From: Entonaema liquescens
Taxonomy: Eukaryota > Ascomycota > Sordariomycetes > Xylariales > Xylariaceae
Direction: 5' to 3'
NCBI GenBank assembly: GCA_902805475.1
Contig: CADCSX010000001.1
Span: forward strand, 2,914,001-2,978,000
Length of the DNA stretch: 64,000 nucleotides
Position 1 is the stretch's first letter. Each line of letters opens with the position of its first letter. The translations under genes and the position numbers were made by a program. The notes beneath the pieces were generated by a model, which saw only the letters and a program-made list of their open reading frames with translations, was not told where the DNA came from and ran no database searches. Shown here piece by piece: positions 59,757 to 64,000 of the stretch.

Positions 59757-60350
59757 ATGTCTCATCCTCCCACGTCGCGATCCAGAGCACCGCCTGCTGG
59801 CAACGAGGAAGCTACTACCGTCCTCAGACTCGGCGAGTTCCAGGACGTCGACACCCTCACGCTATCCGAAGCCTCCCTCGTCATCAATGCCCTCGTAGCC
59901 AAGCGTCGCAACGACCGCAAGAACGTCAATGAGACCGAGTAAGAAGCTTCCGGTCTTTAATTCTCCTCTGGACGGGGCAAGGGGGACAGGAACTAATGTT
60001 TGTTTGTGCTTTCCAGGATGTTGACTAAGACCATCGATTACCTGGATACCTTCGCCCGTTTCAAGAAGAAGGAGAACGTCGAGGCCGTGGAGCGCTTGTT
60101 GAGCTCGCATAAAGAATTCCACAAGTTTGAGCGCGCGCAATTAGGTATGGTTTACTTAAGAAGCTATGGCATTATTGACGTACTAGGTAAGGAGTAAAAG
60201 AAGCTAATCTAAGGACTTGCGTCTGTAGGATCGCTTTGCTGCGAGACGGCCGAGGAGGCTAAATATCTAATTCCCTCGATCACGGACAAAATCTCCGACG
60301 AGGAATTACAAGAACTGCTCAACGAGATCTACAAGTTGATGCCTCGATGA
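59757..60350 (+). CDS. RPB4: RNA polymerase II subunit Rpb4
   Basis: Partner of Rpb7 in the dissociable stalk of Pol II, with roles in initiation, termination and mRNA export or decay. Exons are 59757-59938, 60017-60144 and 60229-60350, giving 143 aa, close to the animal protein and shorter than yeast Rpb4 (221 aa, which carries inserts). Features: a disordered N-terminus (MSHPPTSRSRAPP); the Rpb7-contacting strand ATTVLRLGEFQDVDTLTLSEA; the helical HRDC-like region ALVAKRRNDRKNVNETE, MLTKTIDYLDTFARFKKKENVEAVERLL; and the C-terminal GSLCCETAEEAKYLIPSI to LLNEIYKLMPR block. Every junction keeps phase. Confidence 0.96.
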
Positions 60351-61252
60351 TACCGCCTTACCTTATAAACTCACGGTACTCCAGTAGAGTACCACTGTTC
60401 GTCATACCCGAATAGATCCACCTCTATTACGAGGCATAATTCCAGGGCCGAGAAGCTGTGATAATGGACTTTCAGGAGGGGTGTGAACAAAGGGCCAGTT
60501 TCTTGTCAGTTGGGCGTTCCATTTGTATTAGACCAGAGAGGAACCTGGTGTTGCACTAAACGGCGTAGGATAAGGAAAAAGACTGGCAGGCTTTCTTGAT
60601 TTCTGTCATGTTCCCATACCCCATAAGATCGGAAGATACAGGCAAAGACTAAATAAATAGCATTCGGTTGGGTTTTTTTTTAACGGCCTTTTTTTTAGAC
60701 TGTCCTCGCCAGATTGTAATTGTTCTTTTATTCCGGGATTCGTAAGGCTCTTCTATTAACGTCAGACCATGATATCTTGGGTAAGTTGCTATAACCAAGG
60801 AAAGCTTAGGAGATAATTCTATCGCTCAGTATATTATGATCTATGAGAAAAGGCCCTGAGAGGAGTAGTCTACTCCTATAGAGTTGACAAGTCATAGTAA
60901 ATATAAAATAGCTACATATCCTTAACCTCGTTCAAGCTGAAAAAGGCCTGAAGAAACTCCTACTGACGCCATCAAGCAATATAAACTCAACCCGTACACA
61001 TCCAGCACTCAACTTCCCTAGCCCCTGATTTGAAAGCTGATATATATCTAGGTATGCGGCACCCCATACGAAAATAAAACACATCAAATAGAACACCGCA
61101 ACATCTCTAATACAAAACCAACGCCTTCTTTCACAACATATGTTCCCCTTTCCTTCCATTCCCTTTCCTTCCATTCCCTTTCCTTCCATTCCCTTTCCTT
61201 CCATTCCCTTTCCTTCCATTCCCTTTCCTTCCATTCCCTTCCCTTCTTTTCA
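60351..61252. other. Intergenic with a 15-bp minisatellite
   Basis: 3' flanks of the convergent RPB4 and Cys-rich membrane protein genes. The only structure seen is the tandem repeat at 61146-61235. Confidence 0.55.
61146..61235. repeat. 15-bp minisatellite, six perfect copies
   Basis: The unit CCCTTTCCTTCCATT is repeated six times without change. Because the unit length is a multiple of three, the minus strand is open as MEGKG repeats. The array sits just past the stop codon of the neighbouring gene, in its probable 3' UTR. Confidence 0.92.
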
Positions 61253-61957
61253 CTACGGCAACTCACTCACCACCTGTCCTTGCCCCTGCCCCTGCCACGC
61301 CGGGTGATCCCTCATAAACCGCTCCGGCTCATCCACATACGGCGAATTCGGCAGACTCTGGGCCGCGACGCGCTTCGCGATGCGGCGCCGGCGGATAAGC
61401 AGGCCGACGACGAGGACCGCAGCTAGAAAGACGATGGTGCTGCTTACGCAGATCCCGGCGAGGGCGGCTGTGGAGAGGGGGTGTGAGGGAGCGGGGTCGG
61501 CGGTTGGTGGAGGTGTTGAGGTTGGGGATGGCGTTTCCGGGCGTGATAATGAAGAAGAGGAAGGGGACGGGTCTGGAACTGGAGTTAAGGGCGGCAGTGT
61601 GATGGTCCCCGTAACAGCATCCGATGGTACCGTAGGAGAAGGCTCAGAGTTACCGCTGCTGCTGCTGCTGCTGCTGCTGCCAGGGATAACGGTTGCAAAG
61701 GGCGTGTTATCCGTACTCGTAAGAGCGGCGACGGTCTGTGTCCCTGTCCCGATCCCACTGTCCGATACCGAAGGAGTACTAGTGCTCTCCTGCGTCCCCG
61801 TCGGCTGCAGAGCGTCGTCCGGACATCCACCCGGGTTACACGCCTCCACGGCGCAGCATCCGACGAACCCGCCGTGGCAGCTGTAGAATACGAATCCGGA
61901 GTCGCAGGAGCCAGGTTCCCTTCTATGAGGGCGTCGGCCACTCCGCTCGTCGCTCAT
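61253..61957 (-). CDS. Cys-rich single-pass membrane protein
   Basis: Fungal membrane protein of unknown role. The start at 61957 (MSDERSGRRPHRREPG) gives 234 aa; an upstream in-frame ATG at 62026 would add 23 residues. There is no N-terminal signal peptide. A short cysteine motif (GSCDSGFVFYSCHGGFVGCCAVEAC) of a type common in Pezizomycotina is followed by a Ser/Thr/Pro stalk with an eight-Ser run encoded by CTG/CAG-type triplets at about 61655-61680. Next come one membrane helix (STAALAGICVSSTIVFLAAVLVVGLLI, about residues 155-180), an Arg-rich stop-transfer (RRRRIAKR) and a short cytosolic tail. Topology with the Cys motif outside is inferred. Confidence 0.8.
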   Translation of the reverse strand: MSDERSGRRPHRREPGSCDSGFVFYSCHGGFVGCCAVEACNPGGCPDDALQPTGTQESTSTPSVSDSGIGTGTQTVAALTSTDNTPFATVIPGSSSSSSSSGNSEPSPTVPSDAVTGTITLPPLTPVPDPSPSSSSLSRPETPSPTSTPPPTADPAPSHPLSTAALAGICVSSTIVFLAAVLVVGLLIRRRRIAKRVAAQSLPNSPYVDEPERFMRDHPAWQGQGQGQVVSELP

Positions 61958-63316
61958 TTTCAATGCTCTCTTATGCTCGTGAGGGCAAGTATAAGAAGCA
62001 GGCAATCTTGTGCTTGCAATGCTCACTCTAAATAAACCGGTAGATTATCCGGCAGTAGGGCAGCAACTCTCTCTCGACGTTCGATCCGGGAGCAGAGGAC
62101 ATGTCGCTTAGCATCCACCTATCTATTAGTAGTAGTAGTAGTAATAGTAATAGATGGCGCAGTTAATAAGCTCAAGCAAGAATCGACAGGTCAAGATAAG
62201 TAAAGCCCCAAAGAACAAAGTGAAAAAAAAAAAAAAACACCGCCGGGCAAGACACGGGAGCGATCTTCGCCGACGAGAAAGCAAGCTTAGAGGTACCCAT
62301 GGTCATGGAAAGACCCTTAATCTAGGTACAGCCCTTCGTGATACCCCTCAAGCAAGCCGATCAGAAACTAGAAGTTGTTTGCCCTGCTCTTATTAGTTGA
62401 GGTATGTATAACTACCGTAACTATATGTATGTACAGCTCGTTACTCTTCGTAAGTACCTACCTACATTACCAAGTCTCCACGTGGGAAAGAAGGCCCGAG
62501 CCCTTGAGGCTGATATATGGCTGTAACGCCTGGGCGTGATAACGAGTTCCTGTCATCTCCCGCCGTAGCACGGTACACACCGTAGGACGGAGCACGAGAG
62601 GGATGTTTTAGTGTATTTTTCTATCATCCGGTATGAACTACATGTTTCCCATATGCTACGTTCCATTAAGCCATACCAAGGAGCCGGTGCCTTACCACGC
62701 AAATGATACATCTATTCCTTACCTCGTACAACTAAGTGCTAAGCATAATACAACATCGTGGTTTTCTATTCTTGGTGACGTGACACGCATATCTATCCCT
62801 TTCATATTCTCCCTCTTAACAGCAAACACGCCCAAACATATCTTCGGTAAATGATCCGTTTGCTTCCAGTTCGGTATTTAATACCCTACATAGTGAATAC
62901 AAACTTTTCATACATACAGTGTCAATATGTATAATGACGTATATCGTGAATTATCTTCATCAGTGCCTCTGTCTTTCATACGGTAAGTTCCCTTACATCT
63001 CTGCGTAGGGAAATAGCCTCAGCCGATTAGACTAGCCATATCTGATCTCCTCTCCGCCCCTCTCAGCCCGAACGGAGAGCCGCATCTCAACGAGATACCA
63101 CCGGTACCTAATCCCATGCAAAAACGCGGCTGCGGGCATACCCAGCCCCCGAAGTACTCAAATCACCATTAACAAGAAACACACATAAACAAAGCCGATA
63201 GCATATCACAACGACTCATCAAGACACACCGAAAGAGAGAGAGAAAAACGCTCTTCAAATCCAAAATCTAGCATTTGTAATATTTGCCTACATACGCCGT
63301 AACCCACGCCAGGCCT
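61958..63316. other. Intergenic
   Basis: Contains an AGT trinucleotide array (62126-62142) and a poly-A at 62224-62236. Frames at 62154-62396 and 62633-62854 were not recognised. Confidence 0.5.
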
Positions 63317-64000
63317 CTAATCCTTCAACTTCTCCAATAACAGCTTAGAGCCCATATTCCCCACGGCGGGTTCCTTTTTCGCGCCAGCCTTCTTGCCCTT
63401 CTTCTTCTTATCCCCCTTCTGTTCCTCCGCATTAGCTTCCCTAGCAGCCTTCTGCTCGGGCGTCTCTTCCGTAGCCGCCTTCTCCAGCGCCTTCTTATTT
63501 TTCTTCAGCGTGCTTTTGAGCTCGCTTTTACTCGAGAAGTCCTCTGCTTCTAAGAGGCCCAGGACGACAAATGAGCTGGGGCCTGTGGCCCAGGCCATAA
63601 TGTAGTCTTTGATGAAGGGATATAGGATATCTGCGAAGTGCAGGGGAGGATCGACAGGTATTACGCGATGGGTCGCCTTATCAAAGTGACCGCCTGCTAT
63701 TAATGTCTTGAACATACGGCCTCCGTGGGGGGCTTTAGAAATATGCTCTCCAGGGGCAGGCCCGCTTTCGGACTCATCAGCGGGCGCGTCCGTCTCGTTA
63801 GGGTTTCCCTTTGCAGTTGATGCTATTGCTTGTAGAGCTTCGGATTTATCTCCGACGCATGAAAGAAGAGCCTCTGTAACCAACTGAGACCCATGGGAAA
63901 AGGAAATTAAATCTAGCGGTGACGATGCAATTGCAGAAAGTAGTTGCGGTGATAATGCTGCGACCAATTCTTTCCGACGAACCTCGGGATCTTTCTTACT
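63317..64000 (-). CDS. PUF6: PUF6-type pumilio-family protein, C-terminal part (cut by window edge)
   Basis: The open frame enters from beyond 64000 and ends at 63317, giving 228 residues. The sequence matches the CPL region at the C-terminus of Puf6/PUM3-type proteins: SKKDPEVRRKELVAALSPQLL, ISFSHGSQLVTEALLS, APHGGRMFKTLIAGG, FADILYPFIKDYIMAWATGPSSFVVLGLLE, then a Lys-rich nucleolar-type tail (EEQKGDKKKKGKKAGAKKEP) and MGSKLLLEKLKD. Yeast Puf6 acts in 60S ribosome assembly and in repression of ASH1 mRNA. The pumilio repeats would lie outside the window. Confidence 0.88.
   Translation of the reverse strand, partial: SKKDPEVRRKELVAALSPQLLSAIASSPLDLISFSHGSQLVTEALLSCVGDKSEALQAIASTAKGNPNETDAPADESESGPAPGEHISKAPHGGRMFKTLIAGGHFDKATHRVIPVDPPLHFADILYPFIKDYIMAWATGPSSFVVLGLLEAEDFSSKSELKSTLKKNKKALEKAATEETPEQKAAREANAEEQKGDKKKKGKKAGAKKEPAVGNMGSKLLLEKLKD

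Noticed and set aside
60932..61234. Protein with N-terminal MEGKG repeats
   Set aside because: The frame is produced by the 15-bp minisatellite; the remainder has no protein features.

Overview
The window is nuclear DNA of a filamentous ascomycete (Pezizomycotina, probably a Sordariomycete; the class is an inference). The signs are many short introns (49-117 nt) with GT...CTRAY...AG signals, a CFEM-domain surface protein, fungal forms of borealin, MSH5, calnexin and Mpo1, and AT-rich intergenic DNA full of short A/T and CTAGG-rich repeats. No bacterial features, rRNA genes, tRNA genes or CRISPR arrays were found.

Layout. 1-9 kb: an unknown protein locus (1014-2236, -), RPB7 (-), a 271-bp MITE-like element, an Mpo1/DUF962 dioxygenase (+) and a basic proline-rich protein (-). 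9-16.4 kb: an unknown protein (+), calnexin (-), methylthioribulose-1-phosphate dehydratase (+) and a GPI-type Cys-rich secreted protein (-). 16.4-19.3 kb is gene-free. 19.3-28.5 kb: a HAD hydrolase (-), EMC5 (+), MSH5 (+), a CFEM protein (-) and a GNAT acetyltransferase pseudogene (-) with a 312-bp MITE in its coding sequence. 29.3-34.1 kb: a CorA-like membrane protein (+, 7 exons, one GC-AG intron) and ethanolamine kinase (+). 34.1-42.7 kb is an 8.6-kb gene desert. 42.7-46.4 kb: a zinc-finger regulator (+). 49-52.1 kb: a large methyltransferase (-). 53.0-53.5 kb: a coding-like fragment. 54.2-64 kb is compact housekeeping DNA: TMA22 (+), borealin (-), RPN10 (+), TRAPPC4/Trs23 (-), RPB4 (+), a Cys-rich single-pass membrane protein (-) and the 3' end of PUF6 (-, cut by the window edge).

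The genes do not form one pathway or a biosynthetic cluster. RPB4 and RPB7, which form the Pol II stalk heterodimer, both lie here about 55 kb apart. I saw no new defence or mobile system. The points most worth checking are the two TA-flanked inverted-repeat elements, one of them inside a GNAT gene, and a set of apparent one-base frameshifts that nearly all sit in C/G homopolymers and so look like assembly errors rather than dead genes. Exon coordinates were derived by hand from splice signals, reading phase and recalled family sequence, without any alignment.
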